From positions 62,001 through 126,000 of the forward strand of contig NZ_JBJYKD010000002.1 of the NCBI RefSeq assembly GCF_049310025.1: a stretch of DNA of 64,000 nt, read 5' to 3'. The stretch comes from JBJYKD01 sp049310025. Its GTDB lineage: Bacteria; Bacillota; Thermosediminibacteria; Thermosediminibacterales; Tepidanaerobacteraceae. This document shows positions 49,838-58,074 of the stretch, piece by piece (position 1 is the first letter of the stretch; each line of letters begins with the position of its first letter). Both the position numbers and the translations under genes were made by a program. A model generated the notes under the pieces. The model was not told the origin of the DNA, searched no databases, and saw nothing but the letters and a program-made list of their open reading frames with translations.

Positions 49838-51519
49838 GTTTCATCATCCGCAAAAATTACTTTCATTATTTCATCCAGGGTCGTTATCCCCTTTTTGACC
49901 AGGTTTATCCCGCTCTCTTTTAAGCTTCTATACCCTAATTCTGAAGACATCTTGGTGAGCTGCTGAATCGATGCTCTTTTTGCAATCAGTTCCCTGTGAG
50001 CGGGTGAAATCAGCAGTACTTCGCCAATGGCAGTCCTGCCCCTGAATCCAGTATGATTACAGAAATTACACCCCCTGCCGCGATAAAGAACAGTTTCTTC
50101 CATGCCAAGGGCTATTTTTTCTCTGTCGCTTGCTTTATACGTTTCCCTGCAGTAAGGGCATATCGTGCGAACCAGTCTTTGAGCTATGACTCCTACCAGA
50201 CACGACGCCACAAGATAGGGCTCAATACCCATATCTATAAGCCTCGTAATAGCCCCCGAAGCATCGCTGGTATGTAAAGTTGAAAAAAATAAATGTCCGG
50301 TTAAGGCAGCTCTGATGGCTATATCAGCTGTTTCAGAATCCCTGATTTCCCCCACCATTATTACATTAGGGTCCTGCCTCAAAATGGACCGCAAACCTCC
50401 GGCAAAAGTTATGCCGGCCTTAGGATTTATCTGAACCTGGTTAACTCCCGGGAGTATATACTCCACCGGATCTTCGAGAGTAACGATGTTTTTCGAAGGG
50501 CTGTTAATGGCATTCAACATCGAGTAAAGGGTGGTAGTTTTCCCGCTGCCTGTAGGCCCCGTAACCAGTATCATACCGTAAGGGTACTTGAGCATCGCCT
50601 GGAGAATTTTTAACTCCTGTTCGTCAAAGCCCAATTGATCCAAAGACAAAAGAGTGTTTTTTCGATTAAACACCCTCAAGACCACTTTTTCACCGTGGAT
50701 TGTGGGAAGAGTTGATACTCTCAAATCAATCCCCGCATCATCAGCCGAAATTTCAATATGACCGTCTTGAGGGACTCGTTTCTGGGTAATATCCATTCCC
50801 GCCATTATTTTTATTCTTGTAACAACCGAATGGAGTAAATTTTTGGGCCAGTTTATCACTTCATGGAGCTCCCCATCTATGCGGTACCTTACGCGGATGT
50901 CTTTTTCCTGCGGTTCAATATGTATATCGCTGGCGCCTTCCTTTATGGCCCTCTGTATAACAGTATTTACCAAGCGTATAACGGGAGCTCTTTCTTCCTC
51001 ATCATTCCGCTCGAAAGTTGCTGCAGCAATCTCGTCTTCTATCTCGTCTTTCATCTCCTGAAGGACTTTTTGAATTGAGTCTTTAGATGAATAATACCGG
51101 TCAATGGCCCTTTCAATTTCCTCCCGGGTGGCAATAGCCGCTTTTATGTCCATCCCTGTTATCATTTTAAGATCATCGATTGCAAGTATATTTAAAGGAT
51201 CGCTCAGGGCCACTACCAGTTTGTTGTCTTCTTTTTTCACCGGAATGGCTTTATATTTTCTGGCTATATGTTCGGGCAACAATTTTACCGTTTCAGGGTC
51301 GATGATAACTTTATTCAAGCCTATATAGGGTATACCCAACTGCAACTCCAGGACTTTTATTATTTCCTTCTCGGTAATAAATCCTTCATCTATAAGGACT
51401 TCCCCTAACCTCTTGCCGCTTGTTTGCTGTATTTTCAGAGCTTTTTCCAATTGTTCCCTTGTCAGCAATCCTCTCTCCAGTAATATATCCCCCAATCTCT
51501 TTTTCACGTTTCTCGCCAT
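49834..51519 (-). CDS. pilB: Pilus extension ATPase PilB
   Basis: Assembly ATPase of the GspE/PilB family. The N-terminal MshEN domains (GDILLERGLLTREQLEKAL, GEVLIDEGFITEKEIIKVL) bind c-di-GMP in related proteins. Then Walker A GPTGSGKTTTLYSML, Walker B NVIMVGEIRDSETA, HLFFSTLHTSDA and a tetracysteine zinc site (CPYC and CNFC). ATG 51519 (MARNVKKRLGDIL) follows AGAGAGGG; the open frame extends to 51576 without a ribosome site. Length 561. First gene of the pilus operon. Confidence 0.96.
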   Translation of the reverse strand: MARNVKKRLGDILLERGLLTREQLEKALKIQQTSGKRLGEVLIDEGFITEKEIIKVLELQLGIPYIGLNKVIIDPETVKLLPEHIARKYKAIPVKKEDNKLVVALSDPLNILAIDDLKMITGMDIKAAIATREEIERAIDRYYSSKDSIQKVLQEMKDEIEDEIAAATFERNDEEERAPVIRLVNTVIQRAIKEGASDIHIEPQEKDIRVRYRIDGELHEVINWPKNLLHSVVTRIKIMAGMDITQKRVPQDGHIEISADDAGIDLRVSTLPTIHGEKVVLRVFNRKNTLLSLDQLGFDEQELKILQAMLKYPYGMILVTGPTGSGKTTTLYSMLNAINSPSKNIVTLEDPVEYILPGVNQVQINPKAGITFAGGLRSILRQDPNVIMVGEIRDSETADIAIRAALTGHLFFSTLHTSDASGAITRLIDMGIEPYLVASCLVGVIAQRLVRTICPYCRETYKASDREKIALGMEETVLYRGRGCNFCNHTGFRGRTAIGEVLLISPAHRELIAKRASIQQLTKMSSELGYRSLKESGINLVKKGITTLDEIMKVIFADDET

Positions 51520-51606
51520 TTTTATACCCTCTCTGCCTGTCCTTTTGCTATAAATTATAAATTCAACAAGACACATTAAATTCCTGCTTTTATTGACATA
51601 TTGTAC

Positions 51607-51632
51607 AAAAAAAGAAGCCTGTTCTGGCTTTA
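51607..51632 (-). terminator. Terminator after the 69-residue hypothetical gene
   Basis: Minus strand AAAGCC-AGAACA-GGCTT followed by CTTTTTTT. It starts a few bases after the stop of the small gene and separates it from pilB. Confidence 0.75.
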
Positions 51633-51839
51633 TTTAATAAAATACAGTCTCATTTGTGGAATTTTGTGATTCTGCCCGGCGGTAAAACCCACATCCATAA
51701 GCCGGTAATTTTTAAGGGTTGGATTTTTTTCTTTCAGCTCTTTTACAATTTTTTTAAGTTCCATAATCATCATTAAAGGATCCTGCAGGCTAAATTCCAA
51801 GTGGCGGGGAAGTGTCTTACTGATCGTCAACAATTCCAC
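51630..51839 (-). CDS. Hypothetical protein, 69 residues
   Basis: Not recognised. Start GTG 51839 (GGAGGGGG 8 bases upstream), sequence ELLTISKTLPRHLEFSLQDP, a helix with MELKKIVKELKEKNP and a beta-like end DVGFTAGQNHKIPQMRLYFI. Well-defined ribosome site and terminator argue it is a real gene. It lies between yqeG and pilB on the same strand. It may assist pilus or competence functions, but nothing in the sequence shows that. Confidence 0.6.
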   Translation of the reverse strand: MELLTISKTLPRHLEFSLQDPLMMIMELKKIVKELKEKNPTLKNYRLMDVGFTAGQNHKIPQMRLYFIK

Positions 51840-51887
51840 TGAACATCCCCCCTCCAAATAGGGATACCAATGAAGACATGTGAACGT

Positions 51888-52409
51888 TCAGGTTGTTTTA
51901 TTGTTCATATTATGCGTATTTTTTTCCATACTCCTCAAAACAATGCGCTCGAACTTCCGCATTAATCGTGTCCAGAAAAATTCTCTATCGCTTATGGGTT
52001 TTACCAGTATGGCAAACATGCCCAATCTTTTGGCACCAAAAATATCCGTAAAAATCTGATCACCTACTACTGCGGCCTGGTCGGGCTTTACTCCCAGAAT
52101 TTTTAAACCTCTGAGAAAGGCTGCTTTGCCCGGCTTAACGGCCCCTGTCACCGCCGGGATATCAAGTCTTTCGGAGCAAAAATTTATTCGACTGGCCTTA
52201 TTGTTGGATATGATGCAAAGAGCAATACTTTCATCTTTGCAGGCTTGAATCCAATTCCTAAGTTTGTCGTCCACATGGTTGGAATTCCATGGCAACAAGG
52301 TATTGTCAAGATCGATCAGAAGCCCCTTTATTTTTTTTCTTTTGATGAACTTCAGGTCCAGCTGGTATATATCTTTTATATAAAGATCAGGCCAGAAAAA
52401 TTTAATCAT
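51888..52409 (-). CDS. yqeG: YqeG-family HAD phosphatase
   Basis: HAD-superfamily (IIIA) phosphatase of the YqeG family. Motif I GLLIDLDNTLLPWNS (DxDxT), motif II IISNN, motif III KPGKAAFLRGLKILG and motif IV VVGDQIFTDIFGAKR. Length 173 from ATG 52409 (MIKFFWPDLYIKDI), which follows GAGGTTGAAG. YqeG is widespread in Firmicutes, often beside aroE or pilus genes. Substrate probably a phosphoglycerolipid or sugar phosphate, unproven. Confidence 0.92.
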   Translation of the reverse strand: MIKFFWPDLYIKDIYQLDLKFIKRKKIKGLLIDLDNTLLPWNSNHVDDKLRNWIQACKDESIALCIISNNKASRINFCSERLDIPAVTGAVKPGKAAFLRGLKILGVKPDQAAVVGDQIFTDIFGAKRLGMFAILVKPISDREFFWTRLMRKFERIVLRSMEKNTHNMNNKTT

Positions 52410-52463
52410 CTTCAACCTCGTTTCGCCCAAGAATTTTTAAATATATCTTATACGAAAATATAT

Positions 52464-53183
52464 CTATTTGCAACTGTCGGGATAGAGTTCCTTGAACAGT
52501 TTTTTTATGGCCCTTTTTTCTATTCTTGACACGTAAGACCGGGATATCCCCAGAATCTTGGCTATTTCCCTCTGAGTTTTACTTGATCCGTTTAAAAGTC
52601 CGTAGCGAAGTTCAATCACCTTTTGTTCACGGCCCTTTAAAACCGTCCGGATCTTTTCGTACAGTTTTTGCTGCTGAAATTTGTCGGCTATTTCATCGGT
52701 TATGGCATCGGAGTCGGTGCCCAGGACGTCCATCAGGGAAATTTCGTTTCCTTCTTTGTCCACGCCGATTGGATCCTGGAGCGAAACCTCGGATTTGACC
52801 TTTTTTGTGGCCCTGATGTTCATTAAAATTTCGTTTTCTATACAGCGTGCGGCATAGGTCGCCAGGCGACTTCCTTTACTGTCGTTGAAAGTAGAAATTG
52901 CTTTTATAAGCCCGATGGTACCTATGGAAATAAGGTCATCCATTTCTTCGCCGGTGCCGGCAAATTTTTTTACTATATGAGCTACAAGCCGGAGGTTCCG
53001 CTCGATAAGAATATTTCTCGCTTCCTCACTTCCGTTTTTATACATCTCCAGGTACTTTTCCTCTTCCTTTGGTGTAAGCGGTTGGGGAAAAGTGGTGCTG
53101 TTCGTTATGAAACCGAGCCATGCCAGTATTTCCTTAAAAAGCAAAAAACCCAAAGTCAACATTACTGACAGGGCATCCATCAT
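52464..53183 (-). CDS. sigK: Sporulation sigma factor sigma-K
   Basis: Late mother-cell sigma factor. The pro-sequence (about the first 20-25 residues, hydrophobic: SVMLTLGFLLFKEILAWLG) precedes TNSTTFPQPLTPKEEEKYL. Region 2 has NILIERNLRLVAHIVKKF and DDLISIGTIGLIKAISTF; region 4 has the helix-turn-helix TQREIAKILGISRSYVSRIE. Length 239. The gene is uninterrupted, with no skin-type element. SpoIVB in this window begins the signal that activates it. The start is ATG 53183 after GGGAGGGGTGAC. Confidence 0.95.
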   Translation of the reverse strand: MMDALSVMLTLGFLLFKEILAWLGFITNSTTFPQPLTPKEEEKYLEMYKNGSEEARNILIERNLRLVAHIVKKFAGTGEEMDDLISIGTIGLIKAISTFNDSKGSRLATYAARCIENEILMNIRATKKVKSEVSLQDPIGVDKEGNEISLMDVLGTDSDAITDEIADKFQQQKLYEKIRTVLKGREQKVIELRYGLLNGSSKTQREIAKILGISRSYVSRIEKRAIKKLFKELYPDSCK

Positions 53184-53243
53184 GTCACCCCTCCCTGTGC
53201 GGTACCTATAATATATGACTTTGGGTTATAAAAAGTGCATGTT

Positions 53244-54839
53244 TTACTCTCCATTAAATTCAATTAATTTTTCGGCTATCTCTCTAAAAACAGGCGCCGC
53301 TTTTGTGGGGCCGGAACCTCCTTCTTCAACAAATATGGAAATCACATATCTGGGGTTCTTTGCAGGAAAATAGCCAACGAACCAGGCATGGTAAGTATTC
53401 TTTTTTATTTCAGCCGTCCCGGTTTTCCCCGCGCTTTGCCAGGCTTTTTTATCGGGAGTGGCATATATGCCGGTGCCGTATTTTGTAACGGCTTCCAGCG
53501 CTTCCCGAACTTTTTCGGAGGTTCCTTCGGATACAATCCTCTTCTCCTCCGCCACCACCGGTGCTTTTATTATATTTCCGTTGAGATCTATGATTTCTTT
53601 AATCAAATAAGGTTTTTTCATCACACCATTATTCACTATCGCCAGAACCATTTGAGCCGCCTGTAAGGGTGTTATTTCAATAGAACCTTGCCCTATGGAA
53701 ATATTACCCAGGTCCGCGTAATACACTTCGTCCGGCTGTGGGATAAAGCCGCGTTTTTCTTCGGGCAGACCTATTGATACCTTTTCTCCGAGCCCGAATC
53801 TCCGCGCGTACTCAAGGATTTTTTCACTGCCGAGCCTCATACCCAGTTCGATAAAAACGGAATTGCAGGAATGAGCCATGGCGTCTTTGAGCGTTATTCT
53901 CCCGTGGCCACCTTCTTCGTAACTGGAACATTTAAAAGTATTTCCGCCCACTTTTATATATCCCGGACATATAAATTCCTCTTCCAAACTTGTAATGTTT
54001 TCCTCCAGGGCGGCCGACAGAACTATTATCTTGAAAATCGACCCCGGGGCAAACCCCTCCACCGCCCGATTGATCAAAGGCGCGCCCTGCCTGTCCAGGT
54101 AATCCTTCAACCGGTACTGCTTATAATTGGGCCGGCTGGCCATGGCAAGTATCTCACCTGTATTTGCATCAAGAACAACCGCCGCGCCTTTTTCCACCTT
54201 TTCATCCATTATTTTTTCAACAATGGATTGAATTTTTTTATCCAGCGTCAGTTTTACCCCCCAGAGCCGCGAATCTATTTCTTCATTTGAGGCCCCGGCA
54301 ATGGGCTGGCCATAACCGTCATTCACAATGTCAATGCGGTTTTGGTCTTTTGTCCCACTTAAAATCCCATTGAATGTTTTTTCCACCCCGGCCTTGCCGT
54401 TATAGCCCACCACATGAGTTGCAAGGGCTTCCGGACCATATCTAATCTTTTTTTTATACATAAAGACACCTGGGGTTCTACCCAACAATTCCTTGATTAT
54501 GCCTGTATTTTCCTGGGAAATTTTTATATTTTGAGGTTTTTCGACATACAAAGAGCCCAATATGTGTTTCTCAAATAAGAACCGTTTCTGGGATTCTGTC
54601 AGCCAGCCAGGAGATATTACTGCATATGTCTCATAATAAGACCCGGTCAACGGCTCCCCGCTTCTGTCCATGACCTCCCCTCTTATTCTTTCCGCAAATG
54701 GACTGATTTTCTGGGCCGCGGCCATTTTGGAATAATACTGTCCCGCTACTACCTGAATGTAAAATAAACGCAATATCAAAATTGCGCTTATTATGCATAT
54801 GCTCATATGCAAATTTCTCAAACGGCCGTATTTCTGCAT
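53244..54839 (-). CDS. Class B penicillin-binding protein (transpeptidase)
   Basis: Membrane-anchored D,D-transpeptidase that cross-links peptidoglycan. N-terminal membrane helix (MSICIISAILILRLFYIQVV), dimerisation domain with RGEVMDRSGEPLTGS, and the catalytic domain: SIFK (S of SxxK) in FAPGSIFKIIVLSAALEE, SCN in AMAHSCNSVFIELG and KTGTAE near the C-terminus. Length 531; no PASTA domain. Related to SpoVD/PbpA types; next to sigK, so it may act in spore cortex or septum synthesis, but the sequence does not decide. Confidence 0.93.
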   Translation of the reverse strand: MQKYGRLRNLHMSICIISAILILRLFYIQVVAGQYYSKMAAAQKISPFAERIRGEVMDRSGEPLTGSYYETYAVISPGWLTESQKRFLFEKHILGSLYVEKPQNIKISQENTGIIKELLGRTPGVFMYKKKIRYGPEALATHVVGYNGKAGVEKTFNGILSGTKDQNRIDIVNDGYGQPIAGASNEEIDSRLWGVKLTLDKKIQSIVEKIMDEKVEKGAAVVLDANTGEILAMASRPNYKQYRLKDYLDRQGAPLINRAVEGFAPGSIFKIIVLSAALEENITSLEEEFICPGYIKVGGNTFKCSSYEEGGHGRITLKDAMAHSCNSVFIELGMRLGSEKILEYARRFGLGEKVSIGLPEEKRGFIPQPDEVYYADLGNISIGQGSIEITPLQAAQMVLAIVNNGVMKKPYLIKEIIDLNGNIIKAPVVAEEKRIVSEGTSEKVREALEAVTKYGTGIYATPDKKAWQSAGKTGTAEIKKNTYHAWFVGYFPAKNPRYVISIFVEEGGSGPTKAAPVFREIAEKLIEFNGE

Positions 54840-54878
54840 AAAAATCCCCCGAAGGTATAATGCCCTTTTTCAACGACA

Positions 54879-56105
54879 TTATTCCCCGGGTTTCCTCAAG
54901 ATTGTGTAAGTGGTTACAGGTCTTTCTACTTTTATTTTAAAAATCTGCCTTGGATGAGGCGCTTTTTCAATTTCTTTTCCTTCTTCATCCCGCATTTCTT
55001 CAATTTTCTGTGTAAAGCTTGGCTGATCCGGGCTTAAAAATTCCACAATCTCTCCCGTTTTTACGGGATTTCTCTGTTCTACGGTAGCCACTTTACCGTC
55101 TTCGTCATAGTGTCTCACTATTCCAATAAAATCGTATTCCTTTACGTAAGCCCCCTGCTCATAGTTCTGGTCGACGCCGGTGGGCCTGCCGAAATAAAAT
55201 CCGTGAGTGAATTCCCTGTGGGTGGTTTTCAAAAGCTCTCTCATCCATTCATCTTTAAAAGTATATGTTTCCGGATTTTTGTAATACTCGTCGATGGCGT
55301 TCCTGTATAGTTTGGTAACCTGTGCCACATAATGTATACTCTTCATGCGACCCTCTATCTTATAACTCGTAAGTTTTAAGCGGGCAAGTTCAGGAATCTT
55401 ATCCAGCATACACAGATCCCTGGAATTAAAAAAATATGTCCCCCTCTCGTCTTCAAATACCGGAAAATACTGGCCCGGCCTTTTTTCCTCTACCAGGTAG
55501 TATCTGTATCGGCACGGGTGGGCGCATTCACCCCGGTTGGCGTCCCGGTAGGTCATGTAGTTGCTGATGAGACAGCGCCCGGAATAGGAAATGCACATGG
55601 CTCCGTGGACAAATATTTCCAGTTCCAGGGAGGGCGGGGTTTTCTCTCGAATTTCCTTTATTTCTTCCAAACTCAATTCCCTTGCCAGCACTATCCTGTC
55701 TACGCCCTGGCTTGCCCAGAAATTGCAACTCGCCCAGTTTGTAGGGTTGGCCTGAGTGCTTAAATGTATTTTAAGGGAAGGGGCTATTTCTTTCACCATC
55801 GTCAAAATCCCGGGGTCCGACAAAATTACCGCGTCAATACCCGTTTTCCAAACGGAATGAATAAATTTCGGCAACCGCTTTAAATCTTCGTTATGGGGAA
55901 AAATGTTTATGGCCACGTACACCTTTTTCCCCCGGGCATGAGCAAACTCCACCCCTTCTTCGATTTCGTCCAGGCTGAAATTTCCAGCACCGGCACGCAG
56001 ACTGAATTCCTTTCCTCCTATATATACGGCATCGGCCCCGTATATAATCGCAAATTTGAGTTTTTCCAGATTGCCCGCCGGCGCCAGCAGCTCCGGTTTC
56101 ACCAT
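54879..56105 (-). CDS. U32 family peptidase (RlhA/YrrO-like)
   Basis: 408-residue U32 protein. N-terminal barrel KPELLAPAGNLEKLKFAIIY with GADAVYIGG; conserved core ELEIFVHGAMCISYSGRCLI and the cysteine-rich SNYMTYRDANRGECAHPCRY. C-terminal U32 beta domain with YVKEYDFIGIV and VEFLSPDQPSF. Family members include RlhA, needed for 23S rRNA 5-hydroxycytidine, and TrhP for tRNA 5-hydroxyuridine; in Firmicutes the related YrrN/YrrO act on tRNA. It lies 19 bases after mltG, as commonly seen. Confidence 0.94.
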   Translation of the reverse strand: MVKPELLAPAGNLEKLKFAIIYGADAVYIGGKEFSLRAGAGNFSLDEIEEGVEFAHARGKKVYVAINIFPHNEDLKRLPKFIHSVWKTGIDAVILSDPGILTMVKEIAPSLKIHLSTQANPTNWASCNFWASQGVDRIVLARELSLEEIKEIREKTPPSLELEIFVHGAMCISYSGRCLISNYMTYRDANRGECAHPCRYRYYLVEEKRPGQYFPVFEDERGTYFFNSRDLCMLDKIPELARLKLTSYKIEGRMKSIHYVAQVTKLYRNAIDEYYKNPETYTFKDEWMRELLKTTHREFTHGFYFGRPTGVDQNYEQGAYVKEYDFIGIVRHYDEDGKVATVEQRNPVKTGEIVEFLSPDQPSFTQKIEEMRDEEGKEIEKAPHPRQIFKIKVERPVTTYTILRKPGE

Positions 56106-56124
56106 CTTTTTGCCCCTCCGTGGT

Positions 56125-57222
56125 TCAGTTTTTGCTGTCGCTCAGTCTCTGAATTCTGTTTTTGGCGTTTAGATGCTCGGTATAGGTCCTGCTGAAAGTG
56201 TGAGTTCCGTCCCCGTTTGCCACAAAATACAGATAATCCGCATCCGCCGGGTTTACGGCGGCCGCAATGGCGGTTGCACCCGGGGACCCGATGGGCCCAG
56301 GCGGAAGACCGGTGTATTTGTATGTGTTGTACAAAGAATCCACCTGAAGGTCTTCCAGGGTCAGAACTTCTTTATGCTCTTTGAGTGCGTATTCCACCGT
56401 GGCGCAGGATTGCAAAGGCAGCCCCTTTTCGAGACGGTTATAAAAGACCGCCGCGATGACGGGCTTTTCCTGATCCAGCTTTGCTTCAGCTTCGACTATA
56501 GAAGCTATCGTTATAATCTGATAGGTGTTAAAACCCGATTTTTTCTGTTTTTTGTTGAAACCGTTTTGTTTATAGTAAACTTCCTCAAATCTTTTCAGCA
56601 TTTTCTCTACATAAAAACCGGCCGGTTTACCTTTAGGGAAAAAATACGTATCTGGAAATAAAAATCCTTCCAGGGTGGCGCCTTCAGGAAATTCCCTGAT
56701 AAAATCGAATTTAGCTTTATAGTTATCGGCTTTTGCTGCTTTTAAAAACTCATCTCTGGCAACAAGACGATATTTTTCAAAAATGTCGGCTATTTTCTCA
56801 AGCGTGCTCCCTTCGGGTATTGTCACCCTCTCATCATCTCTAATTGCATCTCCCGCAATCATTTTTTTTAAGATTTCCCGCGGTGACATCGAAGGGCTTA
56901 ACAAGTAAGTGCCTGACTTTATCTTTTTATCAAACCCTTTTAACCTGGCATAAATCTTGAATGCCAGGGGATTTTTTATTAAACCCTCCTGATGCATTTT
57001 TTTTGCAAGCTGCTCTGTCGTGGTTCCGCTTTTAACATTGAAATTCACAAAAGCTTCACTAACTACGTTTTTAGGGCTCAGCATCATCTGAAACCATAAC
57101 ATTACTGAAAATATAACCAACAAAACCGTAAATGCCACTATCCGTTTTTTATGTATCTTTATATACAGTAAAACAGGGCTTTCCAGGAACCTCTGCCATA
57201 TAATTTTAATTTTAGAGTACAG
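56125..57222 (-). CDS. mltG: Endolytic murein transglycosylase MltG (YceG-like)
   Basis: Membrane-bound lytic enzyme that cuts nascent glycan strands. Signal-anchor (VAFTVLLVIFSVMLWFQMML), a LysM-like FNVKSGTTTEQLAKKM part and the catalytic domain with the glutamate in IASIVEAEAKLDQEKPVIAA and VFYNRLEKGLPLQSCATVEY, plus NTYKYTGLPPGPIGSPG. The frame is open upstream of GTG 57138, and CTG 57222 has AGGGGTG 7 bases before it, giving 365 residues with a basic start. GTG 57138 lacks a ribosome site. Directly after queT. Confidence 0.93.
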   Translation of the reverse strand: MYSKIKIIWQRFLESPVLLYIKIHKKRIVAFTVLLVIFSVMLWFQMMLSPKNVVSEAFVNFNVKSGTTTEQLAKKMHQEGLIKNPLAFKIYARLKGFDKKIKSGTYLLSPSMSPREILKKMIAGDAIRDDERVTIPEGSTLEKIADIFEKYRLVARDEFLKAAKADNYKAKFDFIREFPEGATLEGFLFPDTYFFPKGKPAGFYVEKMLKRFEEVYYKQNGFNKKQKKSGFNTYQIITIASIVEAEAKLDQEKPVIAAVFYNRLEKGLPLQSCATVEYALKEHKEVLTLEDLQVDSLYNTYKYTGLPPGPIGSPGATAIAAAVNPADADYLYFVANGDGTHTFSRTYTEHLNAKNRIQRLSDSKN

Positions 57223-57240
57223 AGGATGTCACCCCTTCAT

Positions 57241-57711
57241 CTATTTTTCAAACATCCTGGCAAGGCCTGTCCTTTTTAGGACATAAAACAGAGGAATGCC
57301 AAGCCCCACCACCGCTATCATCTCGCCCAACCCGATATACGCCACCGTGACCCAGTAGGGGACATCGTATAACATGCTAAGGTAATAAGATACTCCAAAT
57401 GCGTTTAAAACAACAGGCGGCACCGCTCCGAGGACTGGCCCAGGCATTTTGCTCGTCAGGTAAGCCGCGGCCAGCGTAATGAGGCTGCCGCCGTATATAT
57501 CCCAGGGCCCGAGGCCTCCGAGTATATTGGCCAAAAGACACCCTACAAAGAGGCCCGGTATGGCGGATTTCTCCAAAAGCGGCAAAAGAGTCAGAGCTTC
57601 GGAAACTCTCACCTGTACGGGACCGTAGCTTATGGGTTTCAGCGCGTATGTAAGAATGGCGTAAACAGCAGCGATAACCGAGGCTCTCACCACGTAGCGC
57701 ACAGGGTTCAT
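57241..57711 (-). CDS. queT: QueT-family transporter
   Basis: Small membrane protein (about six helices) of the QueT family, the S-component of an ECF transporter for queuosine precursors. Conserved: PISYGPVQVRVSEALTLLPL, GCLLANILGGLGPWDIYGGS and the end AYIGLGEMIAVVGLGIPLFY. ATG 57711 (MNPVRYVVRA) follows AAAGGAG by 8 bases. No preQ1 riboswitch is visible upstream. ECF ATPase and T-components must lie elsewhere. Confidence 0.88.
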   Translation of the reverse strand: MNPVRYVVRASVIAAVYAILTYALKPISYGPVQVRVSEALTLLPLLEKSAIPGLFVGCLLANILGGLGPWDIYGGSLITLAAAYLTSKMPGPVLGAVPPVVLNAFGVSYYLSMLYDVPYWVTVAYIGLGEMIAVVGLGIPLFYVLKRTGLARMFEK

Positions 57712-57802
57712 AAAAGATTCTCCTTTCAATGATTTATGATCAATACCATATTTAGTTTATCGCTACTTAAACAAGCAGTCAATGTTCTGCACCGGAAGAT
57801 TA

Positions 57803-57831
57803 TTTACAATTGGCCTTTTTTATTATATAAT
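57803..57831 (+). promoter_or_regulatory. Promoter of the P-type ATPase transcript
   Basis: TTTACA (57803-57808), 17-bp spacer, TATAAT (57826-57831). Ends about 34 bases before the riboswitch P1 stem. Confidence 0.7.
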
Positions 57832-57864
57832 TTATAACGCAAAACTAAAAAATTCATTTTTGCT

Positions 57865-57955
57865 GTTAAAGGGGAGTAGCCGTAATCGATAAAGCCACCA
57901 ACACGGTATTTACCTGGCTTTATCCTCCGGAGTTTCCGAGGGCAAGACCTTTAAC
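57865..57955 (+). ncRNA. yybP-ykoY (Mn2+) riboswitch aptamer
   Basis: The 5' strand contains GTTAAAGGGGAGTAGCC and the 3' part ends GGGCAAGACCTTTAAC, the two signatures of the yybP-ykoY class. P1 is GTTAAAGG (57865-57872) with CCTTTAAC (57948-57955), 8 bp. The class binds Mn2+ and controls manganese or cation exporters. Here it precedes a P-type ATPase gene. It uses a terminator switch (next entry). Confidence 0.88.
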
Positions 57956-57993
57956 ATAATTCATCTATAGAATTATGTTAGAGGTCTTTTTTA
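57946..57993 (+). terminator. Riboswitch expression platform: intrinsic terminator
   Basis: GACCTTTAACATAATTC (57946-57962) pairs with GAATTATGTTAGAGGTC (57970-57986), followed by six T. The 5' arm includes the 3' strand of riboswitch P1, so aptamer closure and termination exclude each other: ligand should turn expression on. Confidence 0.85.
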
Positions 57994-58074
57994 ATTTTCT
58001 GTTGAGGGGAGGTGAGGTTAAAAAAGGTGTTTTTCCCACATACTAAAAAATAGACGGTAAAGGGAGGGCTTTTT

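Noticed and set aside
54631..54879. 82-codon ORF overlapping the start of the penicillin-binding protein gene
   Set aside because: Different frame of a confident gene, no independent support.
57712..57800. preQ1 riboswitch before queT
   Set aside because: I looked for the preQ1-I hairpin with CUAGC loop and A-rich tail; only a loose ATAAACTAA was found, without the pairing.
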